Shown here: piece by piece, positions 22,651 to 33,005 of the stretch
Numbering within the stretch: the first letter of the stretch is position 1
Layout: every line of letters begins with the position of its first letter
Assembly (NCBI GenBank): GCA_002007465.1
Contig: LNAC01000031.1
Span: 6,732,069 to 6,796,068, forward strand
Direction: 5' to 3'
DNA from: Ailurus styani
Taxonomy: Eukaryota > Chordata > Mammalia > Carnivora > Ailuridae
Length of the DNA: 64,000 nt
Notes under the pieces: generated by a model
Database searches by the model: none
The model's input: only the letters and a program-made list of their open reading frames with translations
What the model was told of the DNA's origin: nothing
Translations under genes and position numbers: made by a program

Positions 22651-23589
22651 AAATTGAGTTAAAGAAAGTCTCCTGGGTTTTATCACTCCGCCAATTAAGA
22701 AGTTCCTGTTTATGTCCTGTTGAAATTTTTCCTGCTCCATTTTCCATTAGTTCTCCAAGGAGCAACTACATTTCCTTCCCTGATTTTGGAGAGGCCTCAG
22801 GTGTTGGTCCTCCCCAAATATTTTGTGGTTGTGAGCTCACTTGGGAAGCACATTCTCTTCCTCATCGTTCAGTATTGTTTGATGAAGCACCAGCCAGGGG
22901 ATATTCTGGAACTTGCAGGATGAATCAGGCATGGTGTAATCACAGCAGGTGACAATGTATAGAGCCTGAGGAGTGAATTGGGCAATCCCTCAAAATCATC
23001 AAGCTTCCTTTGTAGCCTCTGTTGCTCACAGATCCTCACCCCCAAACCAGGACATCATAGTATCTGGGAAAGAATTGGTGCAATATGAAGTCCTGTGGGC
23101 CTGTAGCCAGCAACATTTCCTCTTAGAAGACACAAACCTCAGTGACAGAACTGGACAAGGGTGAGACAAAGAAGAGTGTAGACACTACATTTTAGGAGAC
23201 AGTCTCAGCTGCGAAGCCTGTACTTGTGTGACCATGAAAGCGAGTGCCTTCTTCCATGGTGGGCTATAGGTGCCTGTTGCTTTATTCTAGTCACAGATGA
23301 AAACAAGTCTTTTGAGGAGAGCATCATGCTTCCTAAGATGTGAATTGCATTTCTATTATGTTTTTGCCCTGTAGGCCACAAAAATAATAGTAGGTGCTTG
23401 GAATGGGAAGAGAGGATCCTGATGTCTGGGGGCAAATGTTGTGTGTTAATTAGGACCCTATGGTTGTAAGCAACAGAACTGACTTTTTCCAAGGAAAACA
23501 AAATGAGCATTTCTGGAGAAAATATTGGGGTAGCTCTTAGGATAGAAAAGAAATTTGCAGGACCAGGTTTAGGAAGGACAGGGAATGTT
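22651..23589. other. Unassigned non-coding sequence
   Basis: No recognised repeat. Three frames of 63 to 101 codons occur here without known motifs, codon-bias signal or convincing splice borders. Confidence 0.45.
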
Positions 23590-24256
23590 TGGTTGGTAAA
23601 GTTGTGGAAACATTGGAGCCCTTGTGCACTGTTGTTGGGAATGTAAAATGGTACTACTGCGATAGAAAGGGGTATGGAGTTTCCTCAAAAAAATAATAAG
23701 ACTCACATACGTTTGGCAACTCTACTTCTGAGATTATTCAAAAGAATTGAAATCAGAATCTTAAAGAGATAGCACTGCCATATTCATGACAGTACTATTC
23801 ACAATAGCTAAGATGCGGAAACAAGCTAAATGTCCATTGGAAGATGAACAGATAAAGGAAATGTGGTATATACATGCAATGGAATATTAGTCAGCTTTAA
23901 AAAAGAAGAAAATTCTGCAATATGCCATAACCTGGATGAACCTTGAGGACATTATGCTAGGTACAGAAAGAGAAATACTGCATGATTCCACTTTTATGAA
24001 GTATCTAAAATAGTCACATTCATAGAATCAAAGGGTGGAATGGTATTGCCAGGGGCTGAAGGGAGGGCAAAAGGAGGAGTTACTATTTAATAGACATAAA
24101 ATTTCAATTAAGTGGGGGAAATAAGTGTTAGAAATCTTCTGTACAACACTCAGCCTGTAGTCAACAGTATTGTGTTGTGCACTTAAAAATGTGTTGAGGG
24201 TAGCTCTTATGTTAAGTGTCCTTATCACAATAACATGAAATTTAAAAAAAATTCAT
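23590..24256 (+). mobile_element. Old LINE-1 3' end
   Basis: Plus-strand L1 ORF2 C-terminus and 3' UTR: 'cactgttgttgggaatgtaa', 'actattcacaatagctaaga' and 'ttgccaggggctgaagggag', with the terminal pattern 'gtgcacttaaaaatgtgttg'. It is diverged with no frame. A SINE follows immediately. Confidence 0.85.
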
Positions 24257-24418
24257 GGGGCACCTGAGTGGCTCAGTCACTCAAGTGTCTGACTCTTGAT
24301 TTCAGCTCAGATCAGGATCTCAGGGTCATGAGATAGAGCTCTGTGCTGGGTGTGGAGCCTGCTTCAGATTCTCTCTCTCCCACTCCTTTCTCTCCCTAAA
24401 AATAAAATAAAATAAAAA
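24257..24418 (+). mobile_element. Carnivore tRNA-derived SINE, older subtype
   Basis: Head 'ggggcacctgagtggctcag', then 'gactcttgatttcagctcag' and an (AAAAT)n tail. The 'ttgatttcagctca' form is older than the 'tttcggctca' form at 19.5 kb. It is inserted in or next to the L1 3' end, and the flanking duplication is unclear because both flanks are A-rich. Confidence 0.92.
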
Positions 24419-25290
24419 TTACGTCTTCTTCAAATTAAAAACAGAAGAAAATGGCTTTGTGGTAGGAATTCTGTTTCACCACCTCATAGGGTATGATTAA
24501 ATGAGACATCATCTACAAATCATTGAGGACCATGTCAGTACAAAGAAAAGGAAAATAAATGTTAGTTATCGTAACAATGATTCAATACCAACTTGAATCA
24601 TTTTGGAAAGTAACTTGAGCCAAGCTTCTCAACCATTTTTTTACTCATTTCACAAATATGAGCACTTACTATATAATTAATTGCTGGGTACTATGTTAGG
24701 CAGTGGGCATTGAAGAATTTAAGATACTATCTCTGCCTTCTTGGAACTTACTGTTAAATGGGAGTGGAACTTGGGGGCAAGCATGTAAATAATGACATAG
24801 CCAGTGTGGTGGTACAGAGACTCACAGGGTGACTGAGACTGAGAGGGAGATTTCAGGGAGAAGAGGGTGGAGGGCAGCAGAAGGGTCAGTGGTTCTGGGT
24901 TGATTCTAGGATTCGGACTTCATGGAAATTTATTATGATAATAAGAGTTCATGAATGCGGCACCTCCAGAAAGCAATGAAAATCTCTTTGAACCAAGCTT
25001 ATCAATCCTCCATGTGAAAATTCTTCATGAATCACAATCACAGGAATCAAAACTTTATTCAAATTATTACTTGCGTTCCCACATTGAGCAAGGCAGTATT
25101 TTCTTTTAAGCGATTTTTAGAAGATCAAATATGTGCCTAATGCCTTTTCATTTTTCCCCACACTTTCAAATTTATTCTTATTTAGTTCTCAAGAGAATTT
25201 TTAAAGCAAGTAATATTTTCTATTCAAACTGAGGCTCCCTTACCTAATCCAGGCTATAAGGAAGTCTACTGATCACTTGGGCTGAATTAA
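24419..25290 (-). mobile_element. Mostly unassigned, with a possible L2-like relic at about 24640-24960
   Basis: The phrase 'gggtactatgttaggcagtg' and the following 'ctgccttcttggaacttact' resemble the reverse complement of an L2 3' end. The rest of the interval shows nothing I can name. Confidence 0.35.
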
Positions 25291-25462
25291 TCCTCTCTTT
25301 CTTTTCCTTTCTTTCTCTCTTCCTTCCTTCCTTCCTTCCTTCCTTCCTTCCTTCCTTCCTTCCTTCCTTCCTTCCCTCCCTCCCTCCTTTCTCTCTCTCT
25401 TTCTTTCTTCTTTTCCTTTCCTTCCCTTTCCTTCCTTCCCTCCTTCCTTCCTTCCTTCCTTC
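25291..25462. repeat. Long polypyrimidine tract with (TTCC)n core
   Basis: About 170 bases almost purely C and T on the plus strand, with a (TTCC)n core at about 25320-25374 and a second (TTCC)n block near 25437-25462. The minus-strand frames full of Lys, Glu, Gly and Arg here are artefacts of this repeat. Confidence 0.97.
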
Positions 25463-25764
25463 AATAAAAATAAATTGAGCCCCAATTAGGTTAAGGGACT
25501 CTTCCTGTGTCATGTACATTTGACATATGAATAAGACAAAGGCCTAAGAGTATAAATAATTTAAGGCGGGTAATGCATCCAGGTGTTGAGCAAGGTGAAC
25601 TGAGCTTGCAGGATATCTGAAGCCCAGGCTCAGGCTCCTTCCTTGCAAAGCAAGCAACAAAAGTGGTTAGGGATAAAACTCTTTCCCCCTACAAAATGTG
25701 TATATTTTAAATGGCAATCATTTCTCTTTTTTTTCTATTATTGTGTTGGAGAGGCAGTCTGTCC

Positions 25765-25930
25765 TATCCTAGCAGTGGAGAGCTCAGGCTCTGCAAGGGC
25801 CAGACTTGGGCCTGCATCCTGTTTTTATCACTTAATAGCTGTTTGGTATTGGTATGGACTGTTTGACCAACCTCAGTAAGCCCCAGTCTCTGTCTGTCAA
25901 ATGAAGATAGTAGTATCTTGTATGCACCTA
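25765..25930 (+). mobile_element. MIR SINE relic
   Basis: The order matches MIR in sense: 'gagagctcaggctctgcaag', 'cacttaatagctgtttggta', then 'ccccagtctctgtctgtcaa' as in 'cctcagtttcctcatctgta'. It is old and diverged. Confidence 0.65.
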
Positions 25931-25984
25931 TAATATTAATTAGCAGAAAAAACTGAATGGGACCAGAATATTGATTTTGTTCCA

Positions 25985-26400
25985 GTATTAGGGTTCTCCA
26001 GAGAAACAGAACCAATAGGTTTGATGGATGGATTAATTGATTGGTTTTAAAGAATTGGCTCACACAATTATGCAGGCTGCGAAGTCCAGAATCTGAAGTT
26101 TGGGCATCAGGCTGTGGAGAATTAGGGAAGAGTCCCTGTTGCAGATCAAGTCCAAAGGTCATTCACTGGCCACCTTCTTCCTCGTTCAGGGAAAGTCAGT
26201 CTTTTGTTTTAAGGCCTTCAGCTGACTGGATGAGGCCCACCCAGATTCCAGAGGGTAATCTGGTTTGCCCAAAGCCCACCAATTTAAATATTAATCTCAT
26301 CCAGAAACACCCTCACAGAAACATCCAGAATTATGTTTGACTACATTATCTGAGCACTGTGGCCTAACCAAGTAGACATATAAAATTAACCATCACAGTT
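25985..26400. mobile_element. Ancient interspersed repeat, family not named
   Basis: I recognise the phrases 'gggttctccagagaaacaga', 'gactggatgaggcccaccca' and 'attaatctcatccagaaaca' as a common old mammalian repeat seen at many loci, but I cannot name it safely. It ends near 'aaaattaaccatcacag'. It has no coding capacity. Confidence 0.6.
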
Positions 26401-28388
26401 CCAAAGCACCTTAACCATGTTTTAAAGTTTTTGTTGTCTGGTCTAGTGAAGCTTCTCACCATTTCAGTCATAATGACTCTTGCCGGCTCTTTTTTGACAG
26501 GTTTGGATGCAGATCACTGTCTCTTCTTGATAATAATGAAACAGTCATAATTTATGATGGATTCTGTTTGTCAGTTTTTCTTTACTGGCTGGTTACAGCT
26601 ATAGACATTGACTGGCTATGGCATACTACCTTCTTCCAAAGTCATGTCTGCTTGTATTGTTCCCAAACTAATTATAGAGGCACCTATTCAACCATCGATA
26701 GTCACAGTCAAGTCACTCGCATTTCTCCAGAGAAATGACATTCCTGTCAGTGGCAATAGCTGGCCATTAGTGGTTGTTAATGTTAGTTAATGTTATTCAG
26801 ATCCTGGCCAGGAAACCTACACTTGTTTTGGAATGAGTCCTGTGGGAAGCAATCAGTTGGTGTGGAGCTCTTTCAGTTGGGGCTTTGGTGTTAGGACAGG
26901 TCTGAGAAAAGCTGTGCATATTTTTAGGCCAGCCCTCTTCTGTCAGAAGCTGTAGAAAAGGCTGAGGCACATCATCCATCTCCCGTTTGTCAGGTTGTAG
27001 CACAGAGGATGCTCTAGCTAGAATGGCCTGGGTTTTGCGAGGGGTATTATTTGCCTTGTGCTATGCTACATGTTATTAACGCTGCCATTTCATGTTCTTT
27101 TCCAAGGAGATTGTCTCTGGTATTTTTATCGTCCAGGGAAATGTGGTACCAGAAATGATCACATTCCTGGCAATTTTCTTTGAAAATGGTAAACTTTTGC
27201 AGAGTTTACTCTCTCTTCTATTAGGGTTGATAATGAGAAATTGTGAGGATTATTAAACACTCCTAGCTTTCAGTAGGAACTTATTTAGCACAGATGTTTC
27301 TATAATTGCAGTACACTGGGAAAATTCACAGTGTTCAATGGCCCAAAACTCATTATTACTTATTACTTCTACCTGTGTATTGTAGTGCTCGTAAGCTGGG
27401 CTGAAATGTTTAATTTAGCAGGGGCTATAGCCGTGCATCTCAGCTGTTTTAGAAAGATTACTGAGAAGAAATTATAGGATGTTCTGCCCAAACCCTTACT
27501 ACTTATTAATTTTTGAACCGTTACCGGGTACTGTGATACATACTTTATTAAGAGTTTAGGCCACATCAGTGTTAAGACTCTTTCCAACAATTCCCTAGCT
27601 TATGGCTGTGAGGAAAAAAAATGGAATATTAAGACCCTTTCAGAACAAACAATGTAGGTAACCACTGTGTTTTATTGGGATAAAAAACCTGGAATACGTA
27701 CAGCCGTATTCAGCTTTCTACCACTTTATAAAGCACAGCTCTCTTGTTTCAGCCATCTTGCTTGTCCTTGTAATGAAAGTGAGGCAATGTTTAAGAACAA
27801 GGGTTCGGAAGATGCAAAGACAACACTTAGAAAAGGCCACTCAAGAGAATACACAATCTTCTCATATGCTCTTGTTCTTTCCATTCTTAAGACCAACGCC
27901 ATTTCCCTAAGGTGAGGAGAAGTTCTTTTGGCTTGGCTACAAGTCTGTTGGGGGAAAGTTTGATAAGCACACCTATGGGAGCTTAGCTGTGTTCTCTCCT
28001 TGGGTGACCCATTGCCCTGGTTTACTGGGGACTTTCCGGTTTTTGCGCTAAGCGCTCAAAGTCCTATGTCCCAGGAACCTGTCTTAGTTTTGGGTAGATT
28101 GAGACTGTTAGTCCCTCTGTGTCATGACTACTTAGGGTTCCTGTGGTCTGCTAAAGTTGGAGCTTCTGTCCCAGGAGCTGAAGTTTTCCGGGGCATGTCA
28201 AAGACTGCTGGTTTTTTTCTTTGTACCTGGAAAAGCCCAGGATTCACACGATTAATGTAAAATAAAGAAGAATATAAACACGAATTCAATTGCCATTTTC
28301 ACTCCCGAGAGCCATAGAAGCTAGCAGAGACTAAAGAATGCATCCTGTTAAATTGGAATTAGATCTCAAATATATAACGTCTGAGCTT
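26401..28388. other. Repeat-poor unassigned sequence, about 2 kb
   Basis: No recognisable repeat and no convincing exon. Short frames at 26608-26790, 27667-27915 and 28000-28260 have no known motifs. It could be ordinary unique intron. Confidence 0.45.
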
Positions 28389-28402
28389 TAAAGCAAGGCC
28401 AA

Positions 28403-28584
28403 GGGCACCTGGGTGGCTCAGTGGGTTAAGGCCTCTGCTTTTGGCTCAGGTCATGATCTCAGGGTCCTGGGATCGAGGCCCGCATCGAGCAGNCCCCCCC
28501 CTCTCTGCCTGCCTCTCTGCCTCCTTGTGATCTCTCTCCCTCTGTGAAATAAATAAATAAAATCTTTAAAAAAATAAAAAAAAA
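28403..28584 (+). mobile_element. Young carnivore SINE with internal N and missing segment
   Basis: Head 'gggcacctgggtggctcagt', 'ggttaaggcctctgctttt', tail (AAAT)n plus 'aaaatcttt'. It is flanked by a perfect 14-bp duplication, 'taaagcaaggccaa', at 28389-28402 and 28585-28598. The usual 'ggctctctgctcagcaggga' section is absent. The sequence jumps from 'cgcatcgagcag' through one N (28493) into a C run, so the lost part may be an assembly fault. Confidence 0.95.
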
Positions 28585-28598
28585 TAAAGCAAGGCCAA

Positions 28599-28798
28599 AA
28601 AGTTTTGCTTTTCAGATACATCTGCTATGACTGAATTAATCCAGGTCACGTTTATTTGGTAGTGCCAAAACAAAGGTTATAAAATGACCTAGTGAATTTG
28701 GCTGACTTAGACTTTTATTTCTATCTTATCTGAATAATCTTATACTTTAAATTTGAAGACAAGGTTATTTTTCATCTTTAATTCTTTGCCTCAATCAG
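28599..28798. other. Unassigned sequence ending in a candidate splice acceptor
   Basis: AT-rich and without repeats. The last bases, 'tttgcctcaatcag', form a pyrimidine-rich stretch and AG next to the candidate exon. Confidence 0.4.
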
Positions 28799-28858
28799 GT
28801 TGATCGCCTGCTCGGATCACCCCCACGCCCCCTCACTGCCCTGCACACCTATCAGAAG
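28799..28858 (+). CDS. Candidate internal coding exon (60 nt, 20 codons)
   Basis: This is the strongest coding candidate in the window. The segment is preceded by a pyrimidine-containing acceptor ending 'tcaatcag' and followed by a near-consensus donor, 'aag|gtaagag'. It is exactly 60 nt, so inclusion or skipping would keep frame. In phase 0 it reads VDRLLGSPPRPLTALHTYQK with no stop. A second frame is also open, so phase is not proven. It is GC-rich with three CpG dinucleotides, unlike the AT-rich flanks, which fits purifying selection but does not prove it. I do not recognise the peptide and name no gene. Against it: no neighbouring exon is certain, and decoy exons of this quality occur by chance in large introns. 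Confidence 0.35.
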
Positions 28859-28860
28859 GT

Positions 28861-31800
28861 AAGAGTGATGGCTTCATTTCTGTTTTTTTCTCCCTTTTGC
28901 CTATAGAATGCAAATAATTTCTGAAAGCACTATGAAGTTCCAGTAGGTACTCAAAACTCTATTCAGATCCGTAAATGAAGTGTAACAAATGATAACACAA
29001 ATCATATTTTCCTTAGAAAGTAGATGGAAATACTTCCAGAAATCAGCACCTTCTGCCTTGTATTGAGTCATTCTGGGGGACAGCAAAAGGGTGTCCATTT
29101 TGCTGATGTTCCTATCCCGCACTTAGGTGAGTTGTGCGTGGTGATGAAGTACGTGCATGAGACTGGACTTCTTGTCTTTGGCAGCTGTGGGAGGAGCGTT
29201 GAGCCATTTGGCCTTGGTAGCTGAGTTAGAAAGGAATATTTCAGACCTTAGGATTGGGATTAAGACACATCTTTTCTGTGCGTCAAAAGACTAATATAAC
29301 TATGGCACGGCTTCTAGGAAACCAACAGACTTGGAGCAGTAGTTCAAAATACTCCACAGCACTTGAATGTCTCATACATTAGTAACCAAGGAGATGTTCT
29401 ATTAATTAAAGTGCTGGATGAGCTTCTGCATGTTTGTTTATTTTTAATTATGACAAGGCATTTCAAGGTTAAGGTATTTATGAAAATCTTCCCATTAGTA
29501 TTCAAACTTTTTAGGTCTCAGGGCTTTCTAGTGAGATCTAAAATGTTTAATCCACTTGATCATGAAAACAGACTATTAGGAATCAAGAAATAGCCTCTGT
29601 ATTATTTGTAGTTTCCAGCTTCAGATGGTACTTAGAAGCGTGGAGGTCTGAAAAGTGTAAAAACTAATTAAAAGTTTTTACCAAAGTTATTTGAATATCA
29701 ACTTAACATCAATCTGACTCTATGCTGAGGGGTCAGATTTTTAAAATAGGAGGGCAGAAGGGAACTTGACCTCCTACTTAAAACATTTTTGGATGTGTTC
29801 ACCTCTCATTCATTTGGACTTGATTTTTTGAAGCACTAAATCAAGTTCTTTTTTGAGATGGAAAATAAGTGACAGAGATAAATCCAAAGCTAGTGACACT
29901 TGCACACAATATGTCAGCCTCAGATGGAGTTATCAGCATTTCAACCACGCTGCACTGTGCTGAAATTCTTCTCACCCATTCCTTCCCTGGGATACTCCTG
30001 TTGAAGAGCTGCAATAATAAGTACTCTGCCAATTAAGGTGTTCTACCTGGGGCCAGCCAGAGCTTAGTTTGGGGACAAGGTCACTTGCTGGGATGGAGTT
30101 GTAGTTCCCCAATTACTAGTAGTTCCACTACCTCTTCTAACTTGTCAAATAATGAGGAGACTTTGAAGGCTAAATCCAGCAGTAGCTCCTAGCGGGGTTA
30201 ATGCAGAGTGAATGACAATGATACCTCAGGAGTGAGAGTCTGACAATGTCTGTCAAGTTCTGTTCACAAGGATGACGAAGTTCATTGCTACTCAACACTA
30301 CTCGGGAAAGAGATTGGTCTTGATCTTATTGGTGAGAAAGGACCACATTGCTCACTTTGGCAGAAGTTCATTAACTCTTTCACGTCACCTGTATTATCTG
30401 GGACTTCCTATCCTAAGGACAGAAGGTGAACGTGTTATAACAGGGCAGCTCACCCGCAAAACCATGTCTCTTGTCTATTCCTTGCGTCTAGAGTCTTTAG
30501 TCAATGTGCGTGTGTGTGTATGCGTGTGTGTGTGTTTGCAAGTTTCTAAATGCTGAGCTTCATGATGAATAACAGTGGTTATACAACAATTATTTTTAGT
30601 ACCCATTAACAACACAACTGAGAGAATAACAGAATTATGCTCCCAAATGAAAAACAGAGAGATTTTATACCAATGATAACAATGTTCATTGCTGTCTCCA
30701 TTGGTGAAGCATTTAGCTGAAGACTGAAAACAACAATAACTCAACAAAAAGCCCGAGAAAATTATTCTAATGATTAGCCATTCAACATTTGTAGGAAATT
30801 GACTAGATGGCCTGCAAACTAATGTTTCCCAAGCCTAAATCGTATTTTTAAAACTAGTGCTCAAAGCTGAATATGTAATGTAGTAAAGGATTTTTGTGAT
30901 TAGATTCTTTTGCATGTGTTTTTCTTTTACTCATGTTTATTTATTGAAATAGTGAAGGATACTGCTGTCCTTTGATTATGCTTGGATTCCACTGTGTAAG
31001 AGATTGAGAGAGCAAATGGCCTTTTTGGCTCCTAGGGATGTTCTGACTCACTCCTCAAATTCTGCTGAAGTTTGCTTTGGATAAATGGACAAAGCCTCAC
31101 TTAATGATGACAAATATATACACAAGTATTTAAAGAGATGCAAGTAATTACTTTTGACTTACCTCATAACTAATCAATTGGTTCAGATCTGAATATCAGA
31201 CTTTTTTTCCTACTGAGAAAATAGTTCTGCATCCTTAAGATAATTTTACAAAAATGAAAAAGAAAAATATTTGAACAAAAAATAAACGAATATATTCTAT
31301 TTTATGGAACAGATTTCCCCTTTCAAATTCTAGTTATTGGGATCCAAAATATTGTTTCTGTTAGCTTTTGACACAGGTGGGAAATTCACTGAGTGTAAGG
31401 AGGGCATGTTTTCATTATTCTTATGATTACATCATAACTAGTGGGTCTGTGATGGCCTCTCACGTTCTTTGCTTCCTGTAGGAAATTAGATGGTACAAAA
31501 TAACTACCACAATTTAATTAGGATTTTGATAAATGAACAAAATTTCAGTTGAGTAACTTATTTACACATTTTAAAGTGGCTCTTTTAATATTACTTGAGA
31601 TTTTGTTAGGTCTTTAGAATATGTCCTAGATGGTTACAGCATACATACCAGCTTGCTTTCTACCTAGTATTTCGCTGATTATCGGTGGCCAAAACTATGC
31701 CAGAGAAGGAGAAAGGGAGAGTGTGGTATTTGCTGTGTAAAAGTGCATCTGAGGCATTTTTCTGTATGCACTTCTTTCTCTTTCATTTCCCTGGAACGAT

Positions 31801-32179
31801 ATTATCCTTTACATCCAGATCTCATTTTCCTGTAGAATATTCATACTGCTAAAAAAGTATTGGAAATCATATAGGTAAAATAGTTTCTCTTGAGTGTCCT
31901 TAGGCTGGTTTGTAAGGAGGAGATAATATTTACCATCAATTAATGATTTATTTTTTCTTAGTGAGTTGTTGAGACTTTATCAAAGATCTATTTTAATTCT
32001 TTCGTGCTTCTGTAGAGAGACCCTTCCCTTTCAGGGTCAAGTGTTGTCCAGTGGACTTTGGTATTGCAGTTCCTCTCCTCTTTTCAGACTCCCCCTCCTA
32101 CACTGCTCTGGGGCCTGCATCCGCCCTCCTCCCTGCCATTCTGCTCCCTTCACAGAACATTTCCTGCTCTTCCCCTCAG
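28861..32179. other. Repeat-poor unassigned sequence, about 3.3 kb
   Basis: No SINE or L1 recognised. One GT microsatellite lies near 30.5 kb. Frames of 63 to 94 codons lack known motifs. It may contain conserved non-coding elements, but I cannot show this without alignment. Confidence 0.45.
30505..30536. repeat. Imperfect (GT)n microsatellite
   Basis: GT units interrupted by GC and TA steps. It encodes a Val-Cys run in one chance frame and Thr-His in the other. Confidence 0.9.
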
Positions 32180-32249
32180 GGCCCCAAATGTCAGCTAGCT
32201 CATCTGACAAATTAATCTATGCCAACCTGATCTTGGGGGCCCCTTCCAG
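32180..32249 (+). other. Weak candidate exon (70 nt)
   Basis: Preceded by a strong polypyrimidine acceptor ('ctgctcttcccctcag') and followed by a donor 'ccag|gtaaca'. One of three frames is open (PQMSASSSDKLIYANLILG and onward). It is 70 nt long, so it would shift frame when included, and I do not recognise the peptide. It could equally be a non-coding RNA exon or a decoy. Confidence 0.2.
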
Positions 32250-32789
32250 GTAACACAGGCATGCATTTTAAATAACTGAATTGTTACCTGTTCTGAGCGT
32301 CCCGACCATCTTTTGTTGTATAATCAGTTGGTGATATTCAAAGACAGTGATGGGGACCCCTGCTCGGGCAGTGGGCCTTTTGAGGTCTCACCCATGACAC
32401 TCTCTCATGGCTGTCAGCTCTCAACAAGACTGCCTGCTTCAGAGACTCTTCGCACACATTTTGGGGCAGTGGCTCCACAGATTCCCAGCCTGTAGGACTC
32501 TGTGGATATCTGAGGTTTGCAGAACCAGCTCTCTCCAGGTTGGTAGGGGATGGGTGACTCTTTTGTCTCCCAGAAAGCATCGTTTTTGAAAAACAATTTC
32601 CAGACCTGCTGGAGTGAAAAGTATAGAGACAAGTCTTAAGTAATCATGAAAGTAAAAGAAAACATTTCTGGCCATTGCTGCTCGAGAAGACGGCATAAGA
32701 TTTGGACTGATTTTCAGAATATATGTACTGCTATAGGCTGGGTGTTTAATGATACAAATAAATGCTTATGTTTAGTATTTTCACCATAG

Positions 32790-33005
32790 TGCCCACTTCA
32801 TTACAAACATCATCTCATTTAATTCTCGAAACAGCTCTAAAAAGTAGTACAATTATTATTCACATTTACAGATGTGAAATGGAGCCTCAGCAATGTTATA
32901 TAACCTGCTCAGATTTGCACAGTAACGAAAATAGAACCAGACTGCGTCTCCGTCTCTCTAAGGCTGGTATCTGTGCCCTTTTCACTAGACCACAGCTGTG
33001 CTTTC
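32790..33005 (-). mobile_element. MIR SINE relic
   Basis: Reverse-complement MIR: 'catcatctcatttaattctc', 'cacatttacagatgtgaaat', then 'acctgctcagatttgcacag'. The order matches the antisense MIR core, including the 'ttttacagatgaggaaac'-like segment. Confidence 0.75.

Noticed and set aside
25244..25519. Minus-strand Lys/Glu/Gly/Arg-rich frames of 70 to 91 codons
   Set aside because: Pure translation of the (TTCC)n polypyrimidine tract, with no sign of a gene.
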